In this document: in pieces, positions 26,111 to 34,947 of the stretch | How positions within the stretch are numbered: the first letter of the stretch is position 1 | Layout: each line of letters begins with the position of its first letter | Source: an uncultured Roseovarius sp. | Lineage (GTDB): Bacteria > Pseudomonadota > Alphaproteobacteria > Rhodobacterales > Rhodobacteraceae | Assembly (NCBI RefSeq): GCF_947259555.1 | Contig: NZ_CAMYMD010000104.1 | Coordinates: 38,132-102,131 of the forward strand | Direction of reading: 5' to 3' | Length of the DNA stretch: 64,000 nt | Program-made: the position numbers and the translations under genes | The notes under the pieces: generated by a model | The model's database searches: none | What the model saw: only the letters and a program-made list of their open reading frames with translations | What the model was told of the DNA's origin: nothing

Positions 26111-27451
26111 TCAGGCTAGCATGACCATCGGGTTTTCAAGGTTCTCGACAATCTGCTGCAAGAGTTCCGCACCCATTGCGCCGTCGATCACCCGGTGATC
26201 GACCGAGAGCGTCACCGACATGACGGTGGCGACGGTCAGTTCGCCATCGGTCTCCACCACCGGCTTTTTCTGGCCCGCGCCGACGGCGAGGATCGCGCCA
26301 TGCGGCGGATTGATCACGGCGTCGAAATTCTCGATCCCGAACATTCCGAGGTTGGAGATCGCGAAGGTGCCGCCCTGGTATTCCTGCGGTGACAGCTTGC
26401 GGTCACGCGCACGGGTGGCGAGGTCTTTCATCTCCGCCGACAGCGCCGACAGCGATTTCATCTCGGCATCCTTGAGGACGGGCGTGAACAGCCCGCCCTC
26501 GATGGCGACGGCGACGGCGACGTCCGACGGCTTGAGCTTGAGCACCTTGTCGCCTGCCCAGACGGCATTGGCATCGGGCACCGCCTGCAATGCGAGTGCG
26601 CAGGCCTTGATGATGAAGTCGTTGACGCTGAGCTTCACGCCGCGCGGTTCAAGCTGCTTGTTGAGGTCACCACGGAATTTCAACAGCGCGTCGAGCTTGA
26701 TTTCGCGGCGCAGGTAGAAATGCGGCACGGTCTGCTTGGCCTCGGTGAGACGCGCGGCGATGGTCTTGCGCATCCCGTCGAGCTTGACCTCCTCGAACTC
26801 GCGGCCCTCGTACATCGCCATGACGGCATCTGACGAGGGGCCCGAGGCTTCGGCCGGGGCAGGGGCCTTGTCCGCCGGTTTGGCGGCCTCCTTGGCGGGG
26901 GCGGCGGCGGGTTTGGCTTCCTCCACATCGGCGCGCACGATGCGTCCATGCGGGCCGGAGCCCTTGATCTGGCGGAGGTCGAGGCCCTTGTCGGCGGCGA
27001 TCCGGCGGGCGAGGGGCGAGGCGAAGATACGCTCGCCGCTGTCGTCCTTGGGGGCTGCCGGGGCCGGGGTGTCGGATTTGGCAACCGGCTCTGCGGATTT
27101 GCCCTTGCCGGAGCCTTCGCCGCCTGCTCTCTCGTCCTTGGCGGGCTCTTTCGCGTCCGCCGACTTCGGGGTGCTGGACTCGCCGGACTTGATATCGTCG
27201 GCGCTTTCGCCTTCCTCCAGCAAGACGGCAATCGGGGTGTTGACCTTGACGCCCTCGGTGCCGTCCTCGATCAGGATCTTGCCGATAGTGCCTTCGTCCA
27301 CCGCCTCGAATTCCATCGTGGCCTTGTCGGTCTCGATCTCGGCCAGAAGGTCGCCTGCGTTGACGGTGTCGCCCTCCTTGACCAGCCATTTGGCGAGCGT
27401 GCCCTCTTCCATGGTGGGCGAGAGGGCGGGCATGAGAATTTCGGTTGGCAT
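26111..27451 (-). CDS. pdhC: Pyruvate dehydrogenase E2, dihydrolipoamide acetyltransferase
   Basis: The protein has 446 residues. A lipoyl domain occupies residues 1-80 with the lipoylated Lys in [15 protein letters not shown] long Ala/Pro/Lys linker leads to the E1/E3-binding domain ([30 protein letters not shown]). The catalytic acyltransferase domain ends with [16 protein letters not shown], containing the active His and Asp. It transfers acetyl to CoA and forms the core of the cytoplasmic complex. It is the last gene of pdhABC, 13 bp after pdhB. Confidence 0.96.
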   Translation of the reverse strand: MPTEILMPALSPTMEEGTLAKWLVKEGDTVNAGDLLAEIETDKATMEFEAVDEGTIGKILIEDGTEGVKVNTPIAVLLEEGESADDIKSGESSTPKSADAKEPAKDERAGGEGSGKGKSAEPVAKSDTPAPAAPKDDSGERIFASPLARRIAADKGLDLRQIKGSGPHGRIVRADVEEAKPAAAPAKEAAKPADKAPAPAEASGPSSDAVMAMYEGREFEEVKLDGMRKTIAARLTEAKQTVPHFYLRREIKLDALLKFRGDLNKQLEPRGVKLSVNDFIIKACALALQAVPDANAVWAGDKVLKLKPSDVAVAVAIEGGLFTPVLKDAEMKSLSALSAEMKDLATRARDRKLSPQEYQGGTFAISNLGMFGIENFDAVINPPHGAILAVGAGQKKPVVETDGELTVATVMSVTLSVDHRVIDGAMGAELLQQIVENLENPMVMLA

Positions 27452-27464
27452 CGCGTCGCTCTCC

Positions 27465-28847
27465 TTACCGATAGGTCACTTGGCGCACGGCGTCGATCAC
27501 CTCGGTGGTCGAGGTCAGCGCCAGCTTTTCGAGATTGGCCGCGTAGGGCATCGGCACGTCCTTGCCGGTGCAATTGATGACCGGCGCGTCGAGATAGTCG
27601 AACGCCTTTTGCATCAGCACCGAGGAGATGTAGCTGCCGATGGAGGGAACGGGCCAGCCTTCCTCGACGGTGACGCAGCGGTTGGTTTTCATCACCGATT
27701 TGATCACCGTGTCGGTGTCCATCGGACGCAGGGTGCGCAGGTCGATCACCTCGGCGTCGATGCCGTCCTCGGCGAGTTTCTCGGCGGCTTCGAGCGCGTA
27801 GGTCATGCCAATGCCGAAGCTGACGATGGTCACGTCAGAACCCTCGCGCCAGATCTTGGCCTTGCCGAAGGGGATTGTGAAATCATCCATCTTGGGCACC
27901 TCGAATGACTTGCCGTAGAGGATCTCGTTTTCGAGGAAGACCACCGGGTTGGGGTCGCGGATCGCGCTTTTCAGCAGGCCCTTGGCGCAGGCCGCCGAGT
28001 AGGGCTGCACGACGCGCAGGCCGGGTACCTGGGCATACCAGGCGGCGTAGTCCTGACTGTGCTGGGCCCCGACGCGGGCGGCGGCGCCGTTGGGGCCACG
28101 AAAGACGATGGGGCTGCCCATCTGGCCGCCGGACATGTAGAGCGTCTTGGCGGCGGAGTTGATGATCTGGTCGATCGCCTGCATGGCGAAGTTCCAGGTC
28201 ATGAACTCCACGACGGGGCGCAACCCGCCCCAGGACGCACCGACCCCGATGCCGGCAAATCCGTGTTCGGTGATCGGCGTGTCGATCACACGTTTTGCGC
28301 CGAACTCATCCAGCAGGTTCTGGGTGATCTTGTAGGCCCCCTCATATTCGGCGACTTCTTCGCCCATGACGAAGACCGTGTCGTCCCGGCGCATTTCCTC
28401 GGCCATGGCCGTGTTGAGCGCCTCGCGTACGGTCATGCTCTGCATCTCGGTGCCCTCGGGCCAGTCGGGGCTGGTGTCGGATTTGGGGGTTGCGGGGGCC
28501 TTGGCCTCGGCGGGGGCGGATTTCGGGGCATCCGCTTCGTCGCTGTCGTCCTTGGCCGCAGGGGGGGGGGCGCTTGATGCGGTGTCGATATCGTCGGCGC
28601 TTTCGCCCTCTTCCAGCAGGACGGCGATGGGGGTGTTGACCTTGACGCCTTCGGTGCCGTCCTCGATCAGGATCTTGCCGATGGTGCCTTCGTCCACCGC
28701 CTCGAATTCCATCGTGGCCTTGTCGGTTTCGATCTCGGCCATGATGTCACCGGCATTGACGGTGTCGCCTTCCTTGACCAGCCATTTCGCGAGTGTGCCT
28801 TCCTCCATCGTGGGGGAGAGGGCGGGCATGAGAATTTCGGTTGCCAT
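27465..28847 (-). CDS. pdhB: Pyruvate dehydrogenase E1 beta with N-terminal lipoyl domain
   Basis: The protein has 460 residues. The first 87 form a lipoyl domain almost identical to that of PdhC (three differences). A Pro/Ala linker carries a run of ten identical bases (28561-28570). The E1 beta catalytic part follows, beginning about residue 135 ([19 protein letters not shown]) with [18 protein letters not shown] and [16 protein letters not shown]. This fusion is typical of alphaproteobacteria. It pairs with PdhA to decarboxylate pyruvate. Confidence 0.96.
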   Translation of the reverse strand: MATEILMPALSPTMEEGTLAKWLVKEGDTVNAGDIMAEIETDKATMEFEAVDEGTIGKILIEDGTEGVKVNTPIAVLLEEGESADDIDTASSAPPPAAKDDSDEADAPKSAPAEAKAPATPKSDTSPDWPEGTEMQSMTVREALNTAMAEEMRRDDTVFVMGEEVAEYEGAYKITQNLLDEFGAKRVIDTPITEHGFAGIGVGASWGGLRPVVEFMTWNFAMQAIDQIINSAAKTLYMSGGQMGSPIVFRGPNGAAARVGAQHSQDYAAWYAQVPGLRVVQPYSAACAKGLLKSAIRDPNPVVFLENEILYGKSFEVPKMDDFTIPFGKAKIWREGSDVTIVSFGIGMTYALEAAEKLAEDGIDAEVIDLRTLRPMDTDTVIKSVMKTNRCVTVEEGWPVPSIGSYISSVLMQKAFDYLDAPVINCTGKDVPMPYAANLEKLALTSTTEVIDAVRQVTYR

Positions 28848-28862
28848 TGTCGTCTCTCCTCC

Positions 28863-29873
28863 TCAGGCGTTCTGCGGTGCCACGTCGGCGATGATGTCGG
28901 TCCAAAGCTCGTCGGTCGCGGGCTCCGGGCTGTCCTTGGCGAAGTCGGCGCTGCCGTTGACCACGTCCTTGATCTCCTTGTCGATCGCCTTGAGATCCTC
29001 CTCGGAGGCGTGACCGCCCGAGATCAGCAGATCGCGCACATGTTCGATGGCGTCTTTTTCCTCGCGCATTTTCTGCACTTCCTCGCGGGTTCGATACTTG
29101 GCCGGGTCCGACATGGAGTGGCCGCGATAGCGGTAGGTCTTGATCTCGAGGATATACGGCCCCTTGCCCGAACGGCAGTGCGCGACGGCCTTGTCGCCGG
29201 CCTCTTTCACCGCGAGCACGTCCATGCCGTCGACCATCTCGCCGGGGATACCGAAGGCTTCGCCCCGATGGTAGATGTCGGGCGAGGAGGTGGAGCGTTG
29301 CTGCGAGGTGCCCATGGCGTACTGGTTGTTCTCGATCACGAACACCACCGGCAACTGCCAGAGCGCTGACATGTTGAAGGTCTCATAGACTTGGCCCTGA
29401 TTGGCCGCACCATCGCCGAAATAGGTGAAGGTGACGCGGTTGTTTTCAAGGTACTTGTCGGCGAAAGCGAGCCCTGCGCCAAGCGGCACGTTGGCCCCGA
29501 CGATACCGTGGCCGCCGTAGAAGTGCTTGTCGGTCGAGAACATGTGCATCGACCCGCCCTTGCCGCGGCTGTAGCCATCCTCTCGGCCCGTGAGTTCGGC
29601 CATGACGCCCTTGGGGTCCATGCCGCAAGCAAGCATATGGCCATGGTCGCGATAGGTGGTGACGCGCTTGTCGCCCTCCTCGGCGGCGGCCTCAAGGCCG
29701 ACGACGACAGCCTCCTGACCGATATAGAGATGGCAGAAACCGCCGATCAGACCCATGCCGTAAAGCTGGCCGGCCTTCTCCTCGAATCGGCGGATGAGTA
29801 GCATGTCACGGTAATATTGCTTGAGCTCTTCAGCAGAAACATTTGGTTTCTTTGTGCTTTTTCGGGCGGCCAT
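28863..29873 (-). CDS. pdhA: Pyruvate dehydrogenase E1 alpha
   Basis: The protein has 336 residues from ATG 29873 (GGAG ten bases upstream). An upstream frame to 29897 adds only MPARSCPQ. The thiamine-diphosphate motif begins GDGAANQGQVYE and ends VIENN. YRDHGHMLACG and the phosphorylation-loop region YRYRGHSMSDPAKYRT are present. It forms the E1 heterotetramer with PdhB. It is the first gene of pdhABC. Confidence 0.96.
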   Translation of the reverse strand: MAARKSTKKPNVSAEELKQYYRDMLLIRRFEEKAGQLYGMGLIGGFCHLYIGQEAVVVGLEAAAEEGDKRVTTYRDHGHMLACGMDPKGVMAELTGREDGYSRGKGGSMHMFSTDKHFYGGHGIVGANVPLGAGLAFADKYLENNRVTFTYFGDGAANQGQVYETFNMSALWQLPVVFVIENNQYAMGTSQQRSTSSPDIYHRGEAFGIPGEMVDGMDVLAVKEAGDKAVAHCRSGKGPYILEIKTYRYRGHSMSDPAKYRTREEVQKMREEKDAIEHVRDLLISGGHASEEDLKAIDKEIKDVVNGSADFAKDSPEPATDELWTDIIADVAPQNA

Positions 29874-29900
29874 TTGTGGGCAACTCCTTGCTGGCAAATA

Positions 29901-29918
29901 TAGTTTAGCGTTAAACTA
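29901..29918 (-). promoter_or_regulatory. Inverted repeat upstream of pdhA
   Basis: TAGTTTA and TAAACTA form exact 7-bp arms around a 4-bp spacer, 28 bases upstream of the pdhA ATG in an AT-rich stretch that also holds the likely -10 region. The position fits an operator controlling pdhABC. The regulator is unknown. Confidence 0.5.
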
Positions 29919-30070
29919 AATAATACACGAAACGCGCCCTCGTTGCGAGAGTGAATTTGGGCACGGGAGAAAGGGAAAGGCTGGGCTGTTGTGAACATGC
30001 GCTCGCGCAGCGGTTTCCGAGTGCGTCGCATGGGCGGACGTTCATTGTACATTCAGCCCGGAATTCATTA

Positions 30071-30367
30071 TCAGCGGATGACGATCTCGTCGCTGCGCAT
30101 CAGGCCAAGGACGTCGCGGGCCTGCTGGTCGAGCAGGTCGAGGTCGAGATAACTGTCGGACAGCCGCCGCGTCAGGTTCTCCATTCTTGCGATCTGAGCG
30201 TTCAGTTCCTGGAGCTGCACTTGCAACTCGGCGCTCTGCGCCGTGATTTCCGCGCGACGGAAAAGGCCATAATCACCTTGCACGGCGGCAAAGGTAAAAT
30301 AAGCCCCTAGAAAGAATGCGATCACGAAAAAGATCAAAAGGCCCCAAGGGCGGTGGCGGGATGTCAT
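30071..30367 (-). CDS. ftsB: Septum formation initiator, FtsB/DivIC family
   Basis: The 98-residue protein has a short cytoplasmic start, one membrane helix (LLIFFVIAFFLGAYFTF) and a coiled coil (ELQVQLQELNAQIARME). This is the FtsB/DivIC layout. These proteins link the late divisome to septal peptidoglycan synthesis. It lies just upstream of pdhA on the same strand, as in many alphaproteobacteria. Confidence 0.85.
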   Translation of the reverse strand: MTSRHRPWGLLIFFVIAFFLGAYFTFAAVQGDYGLFRRAEITAQSAELQVQLQELNAQIARMENLTRRLSDSYLDLDLLDQQARDVLGLMRSDEIVIR

Positions 30368-30496
30368 GCTGCTGTTTGCCTCGTCTTATCCGCCTCGTAC
30401 CGGGCATTGAATGCACAATGACACAGGCGGGGCGCGTTGTGAATCCCCTTTCACCTGTTGCCTTCGCGTTCTAGCATGCACGTAAAAGGAGAGCCT

Positions 30497-32125
30497 ATGA
30501 CCGACAGTCGTGCGTCATCCGCATTCGCCACCCATGAGGTCACCAACCAGCCCGCGACGAGAGGCGACCTCGACCTTTGGGGTGATGATCCGGCATTGCA
30601 AACTCATGCGGAGACCGCTGGCGCGGATCTGGAGCATCTTGCGGCCTACGGTGCGCGGGTCGGGATGGAGGCGATGCGCGCGGCGGGGCGCGACGCCAAC
30701 CGGCAGCCGCCCGAATTGCTGCTGTTCGATGCGGGTGGGCGCAGGCTGGATGAGGTGCGCTTTCACCCCGCCTATCACGATCTGATGCAGGTGGGGATCG
30801 GGGCGGGCTATGCCGCACTGCCGTGGGAAGGAGCCAAGGGTGGCCATTCCACGCATGCCGCGATGGTGTATCTTACCTCTCAAATCGAGCCGGGCGTGTG
30901 CTGCCCAATGACCATGACCTATGCCGCGATCCCCGCGCTGCGGGCCGACAAGGCGTTGCTCGCGGCGTGGGTGCCCAAGCTCACCTCGCGCAGCTACAAC
31001 CCTGCCGCGCGGGTTCTGGCGCGCAAGGCGGGAGCGACGCTGGGCATGGCGATGACCGAAAAGCAGGGCGGCTCGGACGTTCGCGCCAATGCCACACGGG
31101 CGGTGCCGGAGGGCGATCATTACCGGCTGACGGGGCATAAATGGTTCTGCTCCGCGCCGATGTCGGACGGGTTTTTGACGCTGGCGCAGGCCGGGGGCGG
31201 GCTGACCTGCTTTCTGGTGCCGCGCTGGCTGGAGGGCGGGCGCAACGGCATTCATATCCAGCGATTGAAGGACAAGCTGGGCAACCGTGCCAATGCCTCG
31301 GCCGAGATCGAGTATCACGGCGCGCTGGCACATCGGCTGGGCGAGGAGGGCGCGGGGGTGCGCACGATCCTCGAGATGGTGCATCACACGCGGCTTGATA
31401 CCGCGATGGCACCTGCGGGCTTGATGCGCGCGGCGCTCGATCACGCCACGTATTGGGCGCGGCATCGCAGCGCGTTTCAGAAACAGCTGATCGACCAGCC
31501 GCTGATGCGGTCGGTGCTGGCCGATCTGGCGCTCGATTGGGAGGGGACGCTGGCATTGGGGCTGCATGTGGCGCGGGCGTTTGACGGCAGTAGCCCGCGC
31601 GACCGCGCCTTTGCCCGGCTTGGCGTCGCGCTGGCCAAGTTTCTCGGCAACAAGCTCTGCCCCGGGCTGGTCTATGAGGCGATGGAGGCGATGGGCGGCA
31701 TGGGCTATGTCGAAGACACAGCCCTGCCGCTGCTTTACCGCGAGGCACCGCTCAATTCGATCTGGGAAGGCTCGGGCAACGTGATCTGCCTCGATATACT
31801 GCGCACGCTGGCGAAGGAGCCGCTGGCGGGCGAGGCGCTGTCGGAGGAGTTGGCGCAGGTGGCGGGGCAGGATGCGCGGTTTGATGCTGCGCTGCGCGCG
31901 CATATGCAGACCTTTCCCAAGCCGCCCGAGGAGGCTCAGGCGCGCTGGTATGCCGAGAGTCTTGCCACGCTGCTCACTGCCTCGGTGCTGCTGCGCCATG
32001 CGCCCGATGCCATAGCCGGTGCCTATATCTCCACGCGGCTGAGCGAGCCACGCGGGCGGGTCGCGGGGGCGATTGGCGGGGTCGATACGGATGCGGTGCT
32101 GGCCAGGCTGGGTGCTTTCAGCTAA
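30497..32125 (+). CDS. aidB: Acyl-CoA dehydrogenase, AidB type
   Basis: The protein has 542 residues from ATG 30497, with GGAG five bases upstream (30488-30491). The flavoenzyme motifs are AMTEKQGGSDVRANATRAVP, GHKWFCSAPMSDGFLTLA and EAMGGMGYVEDTALPLLYREAPLNSIWEGSGNV (read in parts). The extra N-terminal region and length of about 540 distinguish AidB from ordinary acyl-CoA dehydrogenases (about 380). AidB binds FAD and DNA and is linked to protection against alkylation damage. Its metabolic substrate is uncertain. Confidence 0.88.
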   Translation: MTDSRASSAFATHEVTNQPATRGDLDLWGDDPALQTHAETAGADLEHLAAYGARVGMEAMRAAGRDANRQPPELLLFDAGGRRLDEVRFHPAYHDLMQVGIGAGYAALPWEGAKGGHSTHAAMVYLTSQIEPGVCCPMTMTYAAIPALRADKALLAAWVPKLTSRSYNPAARVLARKAGATLGMAMTEKQGGSDVRANATRAVPEGDHYRLTGHKWFCSAPMSDGFLTLAQAGGGLTCFLVPRWLEGGRNGIHIQRLKDKLGNRANASAEIEYHGALAHRLGEEGAGVRTILEMVHHTRLDTAMAPAGLMRAALDHATYWARHRSAFQKQLIDQPLMRSVLADLALDWEGTLALGLHVARAFDGSSPRDRAFARLGVALAKFLGNKLCPGLVYEAMEAMGGMGYVEDTALPLLYREAPLNSIWEGSGNVICLDILRTLAKEPLAGEALSEELAQVAGQDARFDAALRAHMQTFPKPPEEAQARWYAESLATLLTASVLLRHAPDAIAGAYISTRLSEPRGRVAGAIGGVDTDAVLARLGAFS

Positions 32126-32240
32126 TAAATTCCGAAAATAGAATGTGTTTGATTCAGATCAACGCCAGAGGACAGACGGCCCTCATAGGGTGCAGGTGTA
32201 AAAGAGGCATTCTGAAATCACCTTAACCCGAGAGGTTCCC

Positions 32241-32678
32241 ATGCGTAACATTTTGACCGCCGCCACATTTGGCCTTGCCACCCTTGCCGCGCCGTCCGCA
32301 CAGGCCGAAGAGGCCAAGCAGATGGTCACCATACTGACTAGCGAAGAGCCGCAGACGCAGTTGATGAGCATGGTCCTGACCATGCAGTCCATGCAGGCAG
32401 GCGCGGGGGCCTATGTGCTTCTGTGCGGTCCGGCGGGCGATCTGGCGTTGAAAGAGGCCCCGGCGGCCGCCACTGCGCCCCAGAAGCCCAAGGGCATGAG
32501 CCCGCAAGTGCTTATGCAGAAGATCATGGAACAGGGCGCGACAGTTGAGGTCTGCGCCATCTACCTGCCCAATAAAGGGGTTGATCAATCGGCGCTTTTG
32601 GATGGTATTGGTGCAGCCAAGCCGCCTGCAGTCGCCAAACGTCTGCTGGGTGACGGGACGCGGATCATGTCCTTCTGA
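32241..32678 (+). CDS. Exported DsrE-like small protein
   Basis: The protein has 145 residues with a signal peptide (cleavage near SAQAEE). The body resembles the DsrE/DsrF fold: MVTILTSEEPQTQLMSMVLT, GAYVLLCGPAGDLAL, and VEVCAIYLPNKG. Two cysteines (Cys in VLLCGPAG and VEVCAIY) sit at positions where this family often handles sulfur or metals. Periplasmic DsrE-like proteins are common in proteobacteria, but the role is unclear. GAGAGG upstream supports the start. Confidence 0.7.
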   Translation: MRNILTAATFGLATLAAPSAQAEEAKQMVTILTSEEPQTQLMSMVLTMQSMQAGAGAYVLLCGPAGDLALKEAPAAATAPQKPKGMSPQVLMQKIMEQGATVEVCAIYLPNKGVDQSALLDGIGAAKPPAVAKRLLGDGTRIMSF

Positions 32679-32691
32679 GGCCTGGTTCGCA

Positions 32692-32766
32692 GGGCCGCCT
32701 CACACCGTCGCCCAATGTTGTGAGTTGCTTTGTTCCGTGTTCGGGGACGAGCCTGCGAGGCGGCCC
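32692..32766. repeat. Inverted repeat with 10-bp arms
   Basis: GGGCCGCCTC (32692-32701) and GAGGCGGCCC (32757-32766) are exact complements 55 bp apart in the gap between converging genes. There is no T-tract. It may be a structured 3' region. Confidence 0.35.
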
Positions 32767-32804
32767 GCTTAAACGCTACCAACAGACCGGACGGTTCTGG
32801 CGGT

Positions 32805-33719
32805 TTAGCCCCGCCGTTTTGGCCGTTCCGGCCAGAGCGGATGGGGTACCGGGTCTTTTGCACGCCAGAGATGCTCACGAAAAATCTGAAGGTAGGAGCG
32901 ATAGACATACCCGTCATTTCGCCTCAGATAGTGATCACGCCGCGACGCATAAAGGGCAGGCAACAGATACCACGGTGCCTCCGGGTGCATATGGTGAACC
33001 ACATGCAGGTTGTTGTTGAGAAAGAGCAGTGCGAATGGCCCTTTGTCTTCGATGATCACGGTGCGCCCACTTGCCCTCTCATGGGCCCGATGTTCCAGAA
33101 AAGTGCGGATTTTCAAGACACCAAGTCCGATCCAGACCGCCAGCAGGTAGGCCCATACCGGCATCTCCGCAAAAGAGAGCCAGATCAGCACGAGGGCTAT
33201 GGCAGGCGCATGCCAAAGCCATGCGTTTAGAACCGCCCTGTCGCCTGCCCGGATGGCACGATAGTCCGCGCGCAGAAACGCGGTTTGCGCCACGAACGGC
33301 CCGATCAGCATGCGGCCTGCCAGCGTGTTGTTGATCCGCAACAGGGCTCGGCCCCAACTGGGCAAACGCGCCCAGACTTGCGGATCGAGATAGTTCGACT
33401 CCGGATCGTCATAGGGGTCTGTCAGATGCTCCTCGCGGTGGTGGGCCAAATGTGTGTCTCGAAAGCGTCCGTAGGGAATGAGCAAGCAGAGACAGGGGAA
33501 GACCGCCGCTTCGTTCCATGCGCGGCGGCGAAAGGGGTGTCCGTGCAACGCTTCATGACAAAGCGAAGAGTGCAGTGCGATGGCGAGGCCGGTCAGAAAG
33601 ACGGCAAATGGCAGGGACAATGTCACTGCCCATGTCGTACCGATGATCCAGATCGCGTAGCAGATGGCCAAGAGCAGTAGCGTCGGCCACTCGATACGGC
33701 CAGAGCGCGCCTCATCCAT
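32805..33719 (-). CDS. Membrane fatty-acid desaturase-like protein
   Basis: The protein has 304 residues from ATG 33719, which overlaps the upstream small gene by eight bases. The three histidine boxes of di-iron membrane desaturases and hydroxylases are visible: HEALHGH, HLAHHREEH and NNNLHVVHHMH. Several hydrophobic segments lie between them. It likely introduces a double bond or hydroxyl into a lipid chain at the inner membrane. A carotenoid ketolase-type activity cannot be excluded from motifs alone. Confidence 0.82.
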   Translation of the reverse strand: MDEARSGRIEWPTLLLLAICYAIWIIGTTWAVTLSLPFAVFLTGLAIALHSSLCHEALHGHPFRRRAWNEAAVFPCLCLLIPYGRFRDTHLAHHREEHLTDPYDDPESNYLDPQVWARLPSWGRALLRINNTLAGRMLIGPFVAQTAFLRADYRAIRAGDRAVLNAWLWHAPAIALVLIWLSFAEMPVWAYLLAVWIGLGVLKIRTFLEHRAHERASGRTVIIEDKGPFALLFLNNNLHVVHHMHPEAPWYLLPALYASRRDHYLRRNDGYVYRSYLQIFREHLWRAKDPVPHPLWPERPKRRG

Positions 33720-33918
33720 AACATCGCCCCCATTGAACGCGCGACCAGACCCGCTCGTATAGTACATATGTGGAGAACCCGATGATCGTGTTGATCAATG
33801 CCATCACACCGCCGGCCGTGGCCGAGCCGGTAACAGCAACCCCCACGACGGCCATGACGCTGAGCCCGATCAAATTCCAGATCACTGCCTTCACGATACT
33901 GCGTAATCGCGTCTCCAT
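33712..33918 (-). CDS. DUF2061-type small membrane protein
   Basis: The 68-residue protein has two membrane helices (VIWNLIGLSVMAVVGVAVTG and AGGVMALINTIIGFSTYVLY) and ends near ERVWSRVQWGR, a typical DUF2061 layout. It overlaps the desaturase gene and is probably co-transcribed, suggesting a shared membrane function. Confidence 0.8.
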   Translation of the reverse strand: METRLRSIVKAVIWNLIGLSVMAVVGVAVTGSATAGGVMALINTIIGFSTYVLYERVWSRVQWGRCYG

Positions 33919-33991
33919 GTCGCCTCCATCCTGTTTCTCATGATGGCTGCACAGTGCTTGCTATTTGGTTGACCGGCCATTTTGGAAATGG

Positions 33992-34019
33992 TTAACATTA
34001 ATCCGCAGATGTGTATAAA
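33992..34019 (+). promoter_or_regulatory. Promoter of the XRE regulator
   Basis: TTAACA (33992-33997) and TATAAA (34014-34019) are separated by 16 bases. Transcription would begin within one or two bases of ATG 34028, so the mRNA may be leaderless. Confidence 0.5.
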
Positions 34020-34027
34020 TTAACAGT

Positions 34028-34891
34028 ATGATACAAAAAATAGACAAACGCCTGCGTTCCACACAGTTTCGTACCCGGCTGGCCGAAGCGATGCGTCTAC
34101 GTGATAGCAATCAGAGCGCGCTGGCCCGTGTTATCGGTGTGGACCGCTCGACGGTTTCGCAACTGTTGAAAGGCAACTCCGCACGCCTGCCGAATGCGCA
34201 GGTCGTGGGTGAATGTGCGGCGGCGCTCGGGGTCTCCGCAGACTGGCTCCTGGGGCTCACCGACCGGCCCGAGACGGCGGCCGACATGCTCGCCAACACG
34301 CTCTCATTGACCGAGGCGCCCCGAGCGCTGGTGGATGAACAGATTTTCCAATGGCACAAGGAGGCGGCTGGCTACAAGATCCGCCACGTGCCGGCAGGGC
34401 TGCCGGACATGCTCAAGACACGCGCGATGCTGGAATGGGAATATGCGCCGCATCTGGGCCGGTCCACCGATCAGGCGATTGGCGCGTCAGAGGACCGCAT
34501 GGCATGGATGCGCGATGCGCGCTCTGACTACGAAATCGCTCTACCGCTTTTTGAGGTCGAGAGTTTCGCCCGGGCGGAGGGCTACTATCGCGATTTGCCC
34601 GATGATGTGCGCCGGGACCAGCTCGACCACCTGATCGCAGTGACGGGGCAGCTTTACCCCAGTTTGCGCCTCTACCTGTTCGATGCGCGCCGACTCTATT
34701 CCGCGCCCGTGACGATATTCGGGCCCCTTTTGGCGGTCCTTTATATCGGGCGCAACTACATGGTTTTCCGCGATACAGAGCGCGTGCAGGCGATGACCTT
34801 GCACTTCGACGGTCTTGTGCGCGAGGCCGCTATTTCCGCGCGTGCCCTTCCCGATCACCTGCGCGCGCTCAGTGACGGGCCTGCCCCCTAA
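34028..34891 (+). CDS. XRE-family transcriptional regulator with C-terminal sensor-like domain
   Basis: The protein has 287 residues. A helix-turn-helix lies at about residues 30-75 (NQSALARVIGVDRSTVSQLL, then ALGVSADWLLGLTDR). The C-terminal 200 residues have no cofactor motif I can name. No ribosome site precedes the ATG. It is the upstream neighbour, on the opposite strand, of the DUF2061/desaturase pair and may regulate it, but that is only a positional guess. Confidence 0.8.
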   Translation: MIQKIDKRLRSTQFRTRLAEAMRLRDSNQSALARVIGVDRSTVSQLLKGNSARLPNAQVVGECAAALGVSADWLLGLTDRPETAADMLANTLSLTEAPRALVDEQIFQWHKEAAGYKIRHVPAGLPDMLKTRAMLEWEYAPHLGRSTDQAIGASEDRMAWMRDARSDYEIALPLFEVESFARAEGYYRDLPDDVRRDQLDHLIAVTGQLYPSLRLYLFDARRLYSAPVTIFGPLLAVLYIGRNYMVFRDTERVQAMTLHFDGLVREAAISARALPDHLRALSDGPAP

Positions 34892-34947
34892 AGCGTGCCT
34901 GCGCGTGTTTCTGCTTGGCAAAAACATCCCAATGGCGAACCCGTCGA

